A DNA stretch of 64,000 nt from positions 62,001 through 126,000 of the forward strand of contig MSJI02000846.1 in assembly GCA_001931905.2 (NCBI GenBank), read 5' to 3'. The notes below the pieces were generated by a model. That model had not been told where the DNA came from, did no database searches, and worked only from the letters and a program-made list of their open reading frames with translations. Shown here piece after piece: positions 53,626 through 64,000 of this stretch; positions within the stretch are counted from its first letter, which is position 1, and every line of letters starts with the position of its first letter. The DNA comes from Cladosporium sp. IMV 00045 (taxonomy: Eukaryota; Ascomycota; Dothideomycetes; Cladosporiales; Cladosporiaceae). A program made the position numbers and the translations under genes.

Positions 53626-54652
53626 CTATTTCTGGGGCCTGCCGGGGTCGATGGTGCCCATGGACTTGGCAGTGTCGGGACCGCCCTCGGGCTTCTTGCT
53701 CTTCTCGTTCGACTCGTGGATGGGGATGGAGTGCCTGGTGGGAGTGTTGGAGACGCCCTGCTGCTTGGAGGAGATCTCGCCCTGCTTGGGAGTGTCGGCC
53801 TGGGAGAAGCCGGGCTTGGCGGGAGCGCCCTGGGAGATATTGTTAGTGCTTCGGTTCAAGCATAGAAATGTTCGCTTGACGTTGGTTTTAACGTACAGAC
53901 TCGGTCCCCTTGTCGTCGGCGTAGACATCCTTGGAGACGGTAAGGTCCTTCTGAAGACCAGAGTCCTTGCGGTTCTTGTATGCGCCCTTGCCGTCGGGCT
54001 CGCGCTTGGAGGACTGGTTCATGCCCTCAGAGTCGTTCTTCATGTGACCCTTGCCAGAGACACCTGAGGTGCTTGCGGGACCGCTCCTGGGGTCGCGTTC
54101 CTCGGGCTCCTCAGTGCCAGAAGACTTCTTGTTGGCATCAGGGGCCTTGGGCTGGGAGTCGCCCTCAGTGCCGGAAGGCCTGGCGGTCTCCTCGGACTCC
54201 TTGGCCTTCTCGTCGTCCTCGCTGGTGTCGTTGGACTGCTCCTCCTGCTTAGGCTCCCCCTCCTTGGGCTGCTCCTCTTGAGGCTGCTCTTCTTGAGGCT
54301 GCTCCTCCTCGGCGGGCTTCTCCTCCTGGGCGTGCTCCTCGTGGTGCTCGTCGTGGCCGTGGTGGTCGCCAGAAGACGAGGGCCAAAGGAAGTAAGTGCC
54401 AACCGGGGTGATGGCGAGGGCGCTGATGAGCCTGCATTCTGTTGTTAGAACTTGCGTGTGCACTATACTATGAAAACTCCATGCGACCACTCACCAAGGC
54501 AGGTCGGAGCCCTGCTCGCCGTGACCGTGACCACCAGAGCTGGCGTAGCGACGCGCAGCAAACGGAGCGCGGCCCTGGACCATAGGACGAGCAGCGCTGG
54601 CCCTAAGGCCTTGCTGAATGGAACGGACAGCTCTGGCACGCACGAAGGACAT
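53626..54652 (-). CDS. conserved fungal mitochondrial-type protein of unknown function
   Basis: Three exons, 54652-54495, 54431-53897 and 53829-53626, with introns of 63 and 67 nt (GTGAGT and GTACGT donors, CTAAC branch sites), give 298 residues. Exon 1 encodes a basic, Ser/Ala-rich presequence (MSFVRARAVRSIQQGLRA) with likely mitochondrial targeting. Splicing creates DLPWLISALAITPVGTYFLW, a single membrane helix. A long charged tail follows with His-rich (DHHGHDEHHEEH) and repeated EEQPQEEQPQ acidic blocks, ending in a segment on GISS/KQQGVSNTPTRHS and a terminal GTIDPGRPQK. I recall this layout from other ascomycete hypothetical proteins; no function is known to me. The frame totals 897 nt, a multiple of three. 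Confidence 0.85.
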
Positions 54653-55380
54653 TTTTGCGAGAGTCAATGGGTGTCAATGGGGCGGTGGTGGGACGGTGGA
54701 AGAGGTGTAATATTAAACGAAGCTGGTCGTCGGATTGCGCTACGAACTGAAGCTCGGGCTGAGAGCGGAGGCCGGCGAAAGGAAGAGCTTGGTCAAGTCG
54801 TCAGTCTCAGTCAGTGCGCGCGCTTTTTAGGCGATCTCGGGCGATGCATGAGCTCATACCTGGTAACGACCGTTGTGCTTTGCGACAACGAGAGTGGATC
54901 CCTGCGATCAATCCGATTATCTTTCTTTATCTGATTGATCTATCTCTATTGAGAATATGAATATACTTTCGAGGTGAAGTTGAACGTTTGTTGGAAGAAA
55001 CATGAACGATCGAAACAAATTATTGGATACCTCGTGTTCGGCTGTGCGGATGGAACGAACGACAAGACTACGGGCATTTTCGGCTGCAATATCTGCATAA
55101 GCAGTTTCATATCTTGGAATGAATCAAATAAAAACATGTAGCACGATGGGTATCCACGGCAATGCCTGATCTTCTCAACTGATCGATTTCTTCAACATTG
55201 TCCTGACGTTTGATGACTTGTATGTTCGCATGGCGATATGTATCTCTCAATGGAGACGCACAACTCTCGGATGACGTCCTCCCAATTGACCCTAGCTACA
55301 ATAAATGACCATTCGCAAATGCCAGACGATTCGAATAGACAGCGGCCTTCTCTTCACACGCCACATGCAGATGCGAACAA
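54653..55380. other. intergenic, nothing recognised
   Basis: 728 nt with the promoter of the mitochondrial-type gene and the 3' side of the ankyrin gene. No gene-like frame. Confidence 0.5.
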
Positions 55381-57923
55381 TCACTTGTACACCTCGTTCA
55401 GATACTTTGCGATCTCCCCAGGGCGCTTGTCCCTCAGCATTACCCGCATTTTCTCGCCCTCCTCACGATCAGGCCCCAGAATCGATTTCAGTGCAGCGTC
55501 TTTACAAGTGTGCACAGCAATGGTCCAAGGAGTGCGTCCCAAAGAGCTGCGGCTATTGACATTCGCCCCGCCATCCAAGAGCATCCGCACTATTTCCTCG
55601 TTGCCTGTGCGTGCCGCCGCGTGCAATGCAGTCACTCCTAATATGTCCGCTGCGTGAATGTTGACCCCTACTTTGAGCAGAGCGGATATCACGTCGCTTT
55701 GCTCACGACGAACGGCTTCGATGAGAGCCGTGTTGCCTCTCGCATCGCTCGCATTGACGTCTGCGCCGAGTTGCACAAGTAGGATTGCGGTTGAGTTTTG
55801 CTTCCACCGGATGGCGCGGATTAGCGGTGGAGGGAAGCGTCTGTGGAAAGTTAGTGGGCATCGTGGCACCGGATCTTGGAGCAATCTCACTCTGCATTGT
55901 CCTGATTGACTGGTCTTGACTCCAGATCTGCGCCGGCTTCTACAAGAACTCGCACACACTCATCTTGGCCTCGAAACGCTGCAATGTGTAGAGGGGTGAC
56001 TCCCGTGCCGTTTGAACCTTCGATATTGCCACCCGCCGCGATAAGCTCCTTGAGCAGCTTGGGACGCCCGCCGCAGCATGCTTCTACCAAGGTCGCATTG
56101 TCACCATGGCCTTTGAGATTCGGGTCAGCACCATGTTGAAGTAGGACCATGGCGCACTCATCTCGTCCATTCAACGCAGCAATCCCGAGTGGTGAGTAAT
56201 GTTTCGGAGGAACTTTGACTCGGTGTGACGCGCCATGTTCCAGGAGGATGGAGACAATCTCGGTGTGGCCGTTAGATGCGGCTTCATATAGCGGAGTGGA
56301 TGATTTGTCGTTTCTCGCATTAACGCTTGCCCCTCTTGCAATAGCCCAGCGAACAAATTCAGTATTTCCTTTGCAAGCAGCCTTGAACAATGGCGTTGCC
56401 TTCTGCAAATCTTGATTGTCGATATCTGCGCCAGACTCAACGAGGGCCTTAGCAATTCCAAAGTGATTTCGCCAGCAGGCCTCTGCCAGGCAATTGTTTC
56501 CCGAGCCCAGTTTATAGTCCTTGTTTGCGCCGTGTCTAATGAGCACTCGAGCGACTTCCTCCCTTCCATCGCGAATGGCTTGCATCAAAGCTGGCCACTC
56601 TTTGCCAGGATCAGCTTGGATGTCGGTGCTCGCGCCGTGTTGGAGAAGTAGTTCGACGATTTCGACGTCTCCATGTCTTGATGCCTCGGTGAGAGCTGTC
56701 TCTCCATGGCTGTTTCTCGCATCGACAGCCGCGCCTTGTTCGAGATAAAACCGGGTGCTCTCCATATCTCCAAGCCACGCCACGTGCAGAAGCCCTGTAT
56801 TGTTCAGATGATTGATGTTCCGCGCTTCGGTATCAGCACCGAAACGTAGCATAAACCATGCCGCCGGGCATTGTTGAGCATAGAAGCCGGCTGATCTCCC
56901 AGCATCATCCTTCCATTCTGCGTCTATGTTGTTCTCCATTAAGACCTTGACGACATCGAGATGTCGCTTAAGAACAGCCGCGTGTAGAACCGATCTTCCT
57001 TCGTAGTCTTCAGTGCCTATGTCGATCCGCTTGTCCCGCAGCAGATGTTTGGCGATATCGGCGTTGCGTGCTAGGTGCAGAGGCGTTTGCCCGTACTCGT
57101 CTCGGGCGTTCACATCGACGGCAGCGTTGCGCAGCAGCTGGCGAAGTTCCATGGTGTTACCTGTAGAAGCAGCTTTATGCAGAGGCGAACTTCCTGAGCT
57201 GCCGCTGCTATTGCCCGTAACAATAGTCGCTTGAGCATACGTCGGCGGCCCTGGAGATGGACTGCGCGCACCACCCACGACAACCTGTAGCATCTCTTGT
57301 ATCTTCAATTGCCCATCACGTAGCTGGGAGAGGATGTCCGTGTGATCGTCAAGCTTCGTATCAAACCTTCCATGATGCTCCAATATCGCCATGGTTAGAT
57401 CTTTTGTCCGCTGATCCAGCTTGTCAAACTTTTCAGAGCTTTTGACTTCTGAATCCTTGAGGCTTTGCCGGATGTTGACAAGCACTCGGGTGTCAAGTTC
57501 GCTCTGATACCTTTGGAGGCGTCGTGCAAGCTCCTCAATGCCATCTTTATGCCAGACAGACATCAAGGCCTGCCTGTAGCTCCGCAGTCTCTTGCCTGGA
57601 CCTTCCTTGACCTTGAGCTTGTTGAGCTGAATCTGGAGTTCCAGTGAAACTTCGATGCATCGTTCGCAGATGTTTCGAATGCAAATGTCGTCTTCGTCTA
57701 GTGGCAGTTGCTTATGCGCTGTCTGCCACTCGTCTTGCTTGGATTTTAAAGTCTCCGTCAAGTCGGAAAGATCTTTCGCCACCTCTTCGGTGGCCTTGTT
57801 CGCGGTTAGGATACCGTTGGCATCTTGGTAGATTCTGTTGCCTTCGGAAACAATATCGTAGGAGAACTGAATCACCGAGATCAGGTTGCTGGCAAGTCCC
57901 AGGGCGCTCAGAGGCTCAATCAT
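55381..57923 (-). CDS. ankyrin-repeat protein with STAND/NACHT-type N-terminal domain
   Basis: Two exons, 57923-55891 and 55840-55381, with a 50-nt intron (GTGAGA...CACAG and an ACTAAC branch site), give 830 residues. The start MIEPLSALGLASNLISVIQF and the helical region to about 220 resemble the N-terminal domains of fungal STAND (NLR-like) proteins. A short linker follows (GGARSPSPGPPTYAQ), then about 15 ankyrin repeats from about 245 to 800 (GQTPLHLA, GETALTEASRHGD, TPLFKAACKGN, VTPLHIAAFRGQ, VTALHAAARTGN). No P-loop or NACHT domain lies between them. The splice joins repeats in frame. Function is unknown; self/non-self sensing is a reasonable guess by analogy. Confidence 0.88.
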
Positions 57924-58411
57924 GTCTTATAAACGGTATCGACCCAGCTCATGACGAAGAGATCGAAAGTCGTTTGACACACATCGCTGTGGTGATGACG
58001 GCCATCGTCGACGACTCAGCCTCATGCAAGTATGAGTAAGCCCTGTCGGCTCTTGCATTAGTTCGCACTCGCTTGCACAGTCAACGACGTTAAGGCTGTG
58101 GTGCGATGCTAGCAAGTAGTGTCGAGGTGGTAATTACAAATACAAATACTCTGGGAACACATCAATGTCCCCCTCAATCGGTGTCACTTTCAGTGGGAAG
58201 AGACACATTTATTAGTTGTGTACGCTCATGTACATGTATACGAGTACACATGGATCTTGTAGGTGGAAAGGAGCAAGTTGACGGCTTCGTCAAGCTCGAA
58301 CTTGAAAGTCGGTTTTGCGGGGCAATTTTTTGTTGCTATCTCCGAAGCTCTCTCTCTCTCACCAGATGCACCACACCAACACAACACCACATTACACGGT
58401 TCCAAAACAAC
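57924..58411. promoter_or_regulatory. divergent promoter region, ankyrin gene and RPC4
   Basis: 488 nt between two divergent starts. The RPC4 frame is open back to an ATG at 58106, but that extension is not protein-like. Confidence 0.5.
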
Positions 58412-60214
58412 ATGCCTCCCAAAAGGCCTCCACCTCGCAGGCCAGGCTCAGCAGCCGTCAAAGCGGAGCCTCAAACCGAAGCGCCGGCGCAAGACCAAGG
58501 ACAAGCCTCTGCTGGAGCCGAAGCAGCCATTTCCGTCGAATCTACACCACAAGGAACTCCAACTGGAACGCCTGCAGGAACACCCGCACCTTCCAACCCA
58601 GCAGTACAGCGTGCCGGTACTGCGGCCGGACGCGCGGGCAGTAGCACGCCTGCAGGACGAGGAAGGCCTGCTGTCGCAAAGCCAAAATTCGCTGGTCGAC
58701 GCTCGCAAAAATCTCGCGCGGAGCTTGAGAAGGAGGAGGCAGATAGGCGAAAGGAGGAGAACGAAAAGAAGGCAAAGGAAGATGCGCGGAACAGACGGAG
58801 AGATGCAGCGCGTGGGCGGGGTGCGTTCAGAGGAAGGCAGCGTGGTGGCTACATGGGTGAGAGTGAACGCAAGGCTCCGGATGCGCCAGTGATGAGTGGA
58901 CCCTTCTCTCTTGGACAAGTTAGCAGTGACTCGTCTGCTAGAAGAAGCGCTCCTGGCTGGGCTGCGAGATCAGGCGGTGGAGGTGGAGGTGGAGGAGGCA
59001 GCGGCGGCTATAGTGGTGGCGGTGGAGGTGGATTCAAGCAAGAAGGATTCAGAGGTGTGGTCAGTGATGTTATGATGGCAGATGGGCCCGGCATCAAAGC
59101 GGAAGACGGAGGCTACATCTCGAGCGACGACGAAGAGGAGGAGGACACGAAGGGCATGCACAAGCGTAATGTTGACGAGCTGGCAACGGTGGATCTCACT
59201 GGAGAAGATGGACCGAGTGCGGGTGGTGCTGGCTTTGCTCCCGTACGAATCCAACGCGTTGAGCATAAGGATCGTACGGTCCAACTCAACGCCGATGGTG
59301 TGAGCACCAAGGATGGTTCAGCAGCGAAAGCCCAGGCCAGAGACGGCTCGCCCGAAGCGAAGAGAGGCAAGCAAAAGTCAAAAGACGTCGAAGTCACTGG
59401 CGAGCAGCACAAATACAGAGGGACCTACTCCGAATCATCAAGCGAGCAGGGAGACGAACCGACTATCAAAGAAGAGCCCAAAGACGACACCCGCCCTACA
59501 ACACCAGAGCCGCCCGCACACGACGCAGCAAACGTCCCAGAAGTGCCCTTACAAAGCCCGGTTTCCTCGCCTGAATCTCGCCGCAAAACGAAGGACCGCA
59601 TCAAACATTCTTCTGACAGACCCGACTTCCAAACCAACGAAGAGCAAACCGAATGGGAACTGCACCAAAAAGACCTCCGCATCCTGCGCAACGAACTCGG
59701 CCGCCTCACCACCAAAGACCAGGACGCCGACGGCGATGCATCTATGGAAGGCGCCGAAGCCCAACAGCAACAACAACAACCCCAAGACGACCCGCGAGCA
59801 GACAAAGTCTATCTCTTCCAATTCCCACCTGTCCTTCCGGACCTCATCCAAAAGCATATCAAACCCGACCCGGAAGCAGCCTCCAACGAAGATGACCCCA
59901 ACGCCGCGCCGCCTGCCAACGCCTCCAACCAACTCCAAGCCTCCGACCCTGGGCCTTCTGGTAACACGCACACGTTCAACCCGGGGCGCGTCGGCAAGCT
60001 GCGCATCCATAAGTCCGGCCGCGCGACGCTCGACTGGGGCGGCACGCCGCTCGAGATGGGCATGGGCACCGAGGCGAGTTTCTTGCAGGACGTGCTGATT
60101 GCCAATTTCAACAAGAACGACGAAGGGAAGGTCGACAGCGGCTCAGCCATGGCTATGGGTCAGGTTAAGGGAAAATTCGTTCTTACGCCGGACTGGGATG
60201 AGATTCTGGGTTAG
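58412..60214 (+). CDS. RPC53: RNA polymerase III subunit RPC4 (Rpc53)
   Basis: A 600-residue protein. The ATG at 58412 (MPPKRPPPRRPGSAAVKAEP) is chosen over the in-frame ATG at 58106 because the extension lacks family character. The N-terminus is disordered and basic (RRSQKSRAELEKEE), with a Gly-rich block (about 187-210). The conserved Rpc4 domain (PF05132) is at the C-terminus, about 515-600: GKLRIHKSG, LDWGGTPLEM, FLQDVLIANF and VKGKFVLTPDWDE. RPC4 pairs with RPC5 (Rpc37) on Pol III and is needed for termination and reinitiation on tRNA and 5S genes. Length is somewhat above the 422 residues of the yeast protein because of the disordered part. Confidence 0.92.
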   Translation: MPPKRPPPRRPGSAAVKAEPQTEAPAQDQGQASAGAEAAISVESTPQGTPTGTPAGTPAPSNPAVQRAGTAAGRAGSSTPAGRGRPAVAKPKFAGRRSQKSRAELEKEEADRRKEENEKKAKEDARNRRRDAARGRGAFRGRQRGGYMGESERKAPDAPVMSGPFSLGQVSSDSSARRSAPGWAARSGGGGGGGGGSGGYSGGGGGGFKQEGFRGVVSDVMMADGPGIKAEDGGYISSDDEEEEDTKGMHKRNVDELATVDLTGEDGPSAGGAGFAPVRIQRVEHKDRTVQLNADGVSTKDGSAAKAQARDGSPEAKRGKQKSKDVEVTGEQHKYRGTYSESSSEQGDEPTIKEEPKDDTRPTTPEPPAHDAANVPEVPLQSPVSSPESRRKTKDRIKHSSDRPDFQTNEEQTEWELHQKDLRILRNELGRLTTKDQDADGDASMEGAEAQQQQQQPQDDPRADKVYLFQFPPVLPDLIQKHIKPDPEAASNEDDPNAAPPANASNQLQASDPGPSGNTHTFNPGRVGKLRIHKSGRATLDWGGTPLEMGMGTEASFLQDVLIANFNKNDEGKVDSGSAMAMGQVKGKFVLTPDWDEILG

Positions 60215-60639
60215 GTTCTTGGGATTCGTGTCAGGAGATGTGTTGCGGGATGTGTAGGTTCGATTTAGCGTGGCGTTGGTTTTGGGAGGATTTTACATGT
60301 ATGTTTGCATGTATGTATAGATGATCGTGCTTTGCAAGGTAGAGAGGTCTTGAAAGGGGTTGAAATTTGTAAAATCTGGAGAAAAGGAACTTTTCGATTG
60401 CGACACTATGAATCTCGGAAGAGACAGGAATATTTCTCTCACCCCTCTAGTCCAACTCCTGTCAACAAGTAAAGAAAGTTTGCTAGCGGTGACGCAACAG
60501 TTTAGGCCGTGAGGTGGTAGTCTGAGCGAGCATTCTGGAGGAGGGTATCACACAAAGGGAAAAACCAACGCCGAAAAGCAAAAAGTCCGATTCGTCAGTC
60601 ACATCAATCGCACACCAGACAGGAGGTTGCCAGCACTCA
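60215..60639. other. convergent intergenic region, nothing recognised
   Basis: 425 nt between converging stops of RPC4 and the Arg/Asp-rich gene; includes a short ATGTATG-type repeat near 60295-60320. Confidence 0.5.
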
Positions 60640-62526
60640 TTAGTACCTGTCCCTGAACGCATCTCCACGGTACTCATCCCTGTGCCTCCTGCGCGGTTCC
60701 TCATTGATGAACATGCTATCTCGCCTCTCGTCTCTGAAGTCCCGCCTGTCATCTCTGAAATCCCGTCTGTCGTCTCGCATGAAGTCCGTGCCTTCAGTAT
60801 ATGCACGCTTGAGATAAGCGGGACGAACGCGGTCGGAGATGTGGTTCAGAACAGGAGGCTGAGCGCGAGGGCTGCGGTCATCGTGCCTCTCTCGCGGGTA
60901 GTCGTCCCACTCGCCCTCGCGAGCGCGGTCGTGGTGATCGCGGCCGTGCCGGTAGGAGATACCAGGCTCGAGCACGAATCCTTCTTCAGGATAGTCTCGC
61001 CTGCGACCTGCGCGGTAGTGAGGTTTGGTGAGGCGCGAGTAGGATTGTCGCCGCTTGAGGGAGCCTTTGGGTGAGCGGCGATCGCGGTGGTCGTAGCGCT
61101 CGGGCGAAGTGGCCGGTGTGGAACGTCCCCGTCCCCAAGAGCGCTGTGATGAGCCGCTGTCTCGGCTTGTGGTGTTGGAAGGTGAGGGCATGCCTCCGCC
61201 AGTAGGCCAGTTGCTCACTTTGTTGGTGGCGACGGCCAAGCTCATCATGCCGGTGAGAGTGTCAATCTTCTCTGCCATCCTCTCCTGGTTACGATCGAGC
61301 TTCTCACCAAACCTTTCTTCAATACGGCGAACTCGTTCGCTGTCTGAAGAATCGCGACGGCGGCTGCGGCTGTAGCTACGATCGGGGTCGTGGCCAAGGC
61401 TGCGACTGCGATGGCGGTGGCCACTGGCGTCTCTATTGTGGCGAGCGCTTGTGCCAGGGACTCGCGAGGCAAACTCACGAGGCTGGCGGTCATCGAAAGC
61501 ATCAAAAGCGTTAGGATCTGGCTGTGGGTAGATATGTGGGTATGGCTGAAAGGCATTTGGCTGCTCATGTGGAGGCGCCATAGGAACAGCAGGTGGAACG
61601 TTCATGTCTCGTTCGTCCATTGGGACGGGGATAGCTCCTTGCACGTCCCGCATGTCGAAAGGATCAATGGGAGCCTGCGGTGGGTACTGGCCTTGCGGAG
61701 GTGGGAATTGATCCTGAGGTTGGAACGGGTGTGGGTTATCATATGGCTGCGGATATGGTTCCGGTTGCCCTGCAAAAGGATCCATCGGCGGATTCTGCTG
61801 AGGAACATCGTTCCAACCCGTAAACGGATCTTCGACAGGAGCTGGCTTCTTCTTGTTATTCTTTTTGCCTGTCTTGGCTTCTTTGGAAGCCGGGTCCTTC
61901 TTCTTGCGTGGTTTGTTGATGTCGAAAATGTCGTCGACCTCGGACGTCGGCAAGGCACTCTTGCTACCACCGGCTTCCGAGATTTTGTCTGCTGCTCGAT
62001 CGTGGCGCTCGATAGTGACTCGGAGGGCATTGTTGACCCTATAGGTACGCCACGTGTGTTTGTACTCCTCGTACAGTCTCTTCACACAGAAGAGGGACCA
62101 CACGGCGTTGGGGTCCTTTTCGTCGTCGTTCTTGTCATCAAGCAGACGAGTCACGATGGTTTGCTGCTTCGGACCCAGCTTTTGGAACTGGATCAGGGAA
62201 GAATGCCGGCTGTCCTTTTGGTCTGCGACAGCCCTGTCGTAGATTTCCTTGCTACTGAATGGCAGCAGCTTCTTTCTAGTCCTTTCCCATGGAGCAGGCT
62301 CACCAGGGGTGAGCTTGTCGAGGACCGTGAAAGTGTAGCCTTCATAGGTAGTGATGATGGCGGCTTTCTTGTCTTTCTTGTCGGCTTTGTTTTTGTTTCC
62401 TTTCTTGCCGGACGCCTTGGCTTCAGGAAGGATCGTTGCAAAGGGGTCAGGATTCTCGCCTGCATAGTCGTCGTAGTCGACATAATCATCCGGGTCGCCC
62501 GGCATGTCACCCTGGTTGTAGGTCAT
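60640..62526 (-). CDS. large charged protein of unknown function, Arg/Asp-rich C-terminus
   Basis: A 628-residue single-exon protein. The frame opens from a TTG at 62655, but the ATG at 62526 (MTYNQGDMPGDPDDYVDYDD) is the first ATG in frame. Residues about 60-210 form a probable folded region with a Lys-rich start, TYEGYTFTVLDKLTPGEPAPWE and WSLFCVKRLYEEYKHTWRTY. Then come a Lys-rich linker, a Pro/Gln-rich stretch (about 270-370), a coiled-coil-like segment (ERFGEKLDRNQERMAEKIDT) and an Arg/Ser/Asp-rich tail with repeats of RDDRRDF ending AFRDRY. The composition recalls RNA-associated or cytoskeleton-associated fungal proteins, but I recognise no domain and assign no function. Confidence 0.78.
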   Translation of the reverse strand: MTYNQGDMPGDPDDYVDYDDYAGENPDPFATILPEAKASGKKGNKNKADKKDKKAAIITTYEGYTFTVLDKLTPGEPAPWERTRKKLLPFSSKEIYDRAVADQKDSRHSSLIQFQKLGPKQQTIVTRLLDDKNDDEKDPNAVWSLFCVKRLYEEYKHTWRTYRVNNALRVTIERHDRAADKISEAGGSKSALPTSEVDDIFDINKPRKKKDPASKEAKTGKKNNKKKPAPVEDPFTGWNDVPQQNPPMDPFAGQPEPYPQPYDNPHPFQPQDQFPPPQGQYPPQAPIDPFDMRDVQGAIPVPMDERDMNVPPAVPMAPPHEQPNAFQPYPHIYPQPDPNAFDAFDDRQPREFASRVPGTSARHNRDASGHRHRSRSLGHDPDRSYSRSRRRDSSDSERVRRIEERFGEKLDRNQERMAEKIDTLTGMMSLAVATNKVSNWPTGGGMPSPSNTTSRDSGSSQRSWGRGRSTPATSPERYDHRDRRSPKGSLKRRQSYSRLTKPHYRAGRRRDYPEEGFVLEPGISYRHGRDHHDRAREGEWDDYPRERHDDRSPRAQPPVLNHISDRVRPAYLKRAYTEGTDFMRDDRRDFRDDRRDFRDERRDSMFINEEPRRRHRDEYRGDAFRDRY

Positions 62527-64000
62527 TTTGGCGGTGTTCGTTGGTGATTGATGGGGACCGAAGTGTGTTGCATCGACAATGTATAAACGTCGGTCACCTT
62601 CTGAGGCAAGTGGTATCTGTACTTGGATGGAGCTGAGAGTGCGAAGAGGAGGCAAGATTCAAGAAAGGTTTTAGAGGGAAAGAAAAAGGCAACCAGAGCG
62701 CCGGGGCGGGATCAGGCAGAGGAATTAATAGTCAAACATCGCCTGACAGTCGAGCCTTGAAGTAGTCTGATGGTGTGACAAGGATCGCGCTCCGCCATGG
62801 TAAACATTGGTACCGCTCGCCTATCCTTAGCTCCGTCTCGTAGATCCAATGTATCGCGCAGCAAGCACAACTAGGCTACTGCTTTCTAATCGTTGTCGCA
62901 AGCAATGGGCTGATAGCCGGGCGGATAAAAGTGACCAGACCGGTGTGGAATACATACATACGGGCGGCCTCAGGGTTGCCTTCTTTTACTTGCTTTCCAA
63001 GGCGAGAAGGCGACAGAAGGCCTTGGTATCGGCGCAGGTGTGTGTCAGATTACGCCCTGCTGCGGGCGTACATGCCTGCATAGCCATTAGCAGATCATCT
63101 GTTGCTAGAGCGCCACATGCTACCAAATGCGCCAGACGGTACGCGTCGCGCTGCTCATCAGCAAGCAATCAATCTTGCGTCGCGTTGGAGATCTACCGTC
63201 AGTTATTTCTGTGCTGACGAAAGAGTGCGCATTCTTATCATCCAAGACCCGCAAGCGCCGTGGAAAGGCGAGGTCAGATGTTGGTTGTCTAGTTGTTTTG
63301 GCTGCGGCAAACCTCAGGCTGTCGGGCACTCCACCCCGCAAGCGCTGCCACACACCAACACCGCACCTCGACCATCTTCGTATAGCCCCTCACCAACTAG
63401 TGAAATCGCAGCACACAAGCAGGACTTCACACAAGTGTACGACCACACCCTCATCTACTACATTCTTCCAACACCCCCGTTCCCTACACTCTGGTTTTCG
63501 TGGCTTCTTTTCGAGGCAACCGCTTGATACGTCGTTGTTGACTTCTCTGCTCCGCCGCCGCGCTGCTCCTCGCCAACCGACTACCCTGGTATGGCAGCTG
63601 ATCAAAGGAACATGCGAGTGAAGTCCAAGCAAGCATTCACCCCATTCAAACCGTTGCAGACACGCGTGAACCATTGCATCTGTCCACTGCCGAGATCCAC
63701 ACTGAATTATTCTGGTCGTTGGCCACGCTTGCATCGATGGGCGTTTAGCCAACTTGCCGATTCGTTCTTACTACCGCGTTAAAGCGTGCGATGCAAACAG
63801 TGACTGACAAGTGGGAGGACGTCGAAGGTGAGCCCTCCGGCGAGAGAGGAGGCAGTGGAGGATCGAATGGATGGCTGTGCGGGGCTCGTGCAGCCTCGTA
63901 TGGTGCCAGCGCAGCCGCCAGCGAGATTGCTCTGCATATGCAGCACTGCCTTAGCCATGTTCCAACAAGAAGTTATACTAACTGTAAGCGACTGCATTTC
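62527..64000. other. terminal intergenic stretch, nothing recognised
   Basis: 1.47 kb to the window end. It contains the promoter of the Arg/Asp-rich gene. Plus-strand frames near 63100-63780 overlap each other and lack protein-like composition. A gene may begin beyond 64000. Confidence 0.45.

Noticed and set aside
61390..62547. 385-codon plus-strand frame
   Set aside because: Antisense shadow of the Arg/Asp-rich gene; low-complexity, no motif.

Overview
This window is nuclear DNA from a filamentous ascomycete. Introns are short (about 49-128 nt), GT-AG, some with CTAAC-like branch sites. The gene set (samB/Mub1, Bre2, Enp1, a CAND1-like protein, RPC4, an alternative NADH dehydrogenase, a rhomboid, a GPI-type protein and an ankyrin protein with a STAND-like N-terminus) is typical of Pezizomycotina. 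A black-yeast-like Dothideomycete (Capnodiales/Mycosphaerellales) is my guess; no marker here proves it.

The dominant structure is a large inverted segmental duplication. The left arm runs from the window edge to about 9310 and the right arm from about 36290 to 45401, separated by about 27 kb of single-copy sequence. Each arm carries, in mirror order, an Rch1/SLC10A7-like transporter, a TRAPPC5/Trs31 subunit, a Dnf3-type P4-ATPase and a fungal ELRLEIY-type (2EXR/F-box-like) gene. The first three are open in both arms; the left transporter is cut by the window edge. The fourth gene differs in reading frame between the arms and has decayed in at least one of them. A third, interrupted relative lies at 34.3-35.1 kb.

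The spacer holds a small spliced unknown gene (10.3-11.1 kb), a CorA Mg2+ transporter (11.8-13.8), MYND protein samB/Mub1 (15.2-17.2), Enp1/bystin (19.6-21.1) head-to-head with COMPASS subunit Bre2 (21.4-23.2), a rhomboid protease (25.7-27.3), an alternative NADH dehydrogenase (28.5-30.4) and a GPI-type secreted protein (31.9-32.7).

Right of the right arm come a zinc alcohol dehydrogenase (47.3-48.5), CAND1 (49.1-53.0), a conserved mitochondrial-type protein of unknown function (53.6-54.7), a STAND-like N-domain plus ankyrin protein (55.4-57.9), Pol III subunit RPC4 (58.4-60.2) and an Arg/Asp-rich unknown protein (60.6-62.5).

The three intact duplicated genes all act on the secretory pathway or membrane/calcium homeostasis (flippase, TRAPP tether, Rch1-type transporter), so the block may add dosage to one process; that is inference. 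I saw no tRNA, rRNA, CRISPR or intact transposon. Percentages and difference counts are hand counts over short stretches, and spliced models are predictions from frame, splice consensus and, where stated, family similarity.
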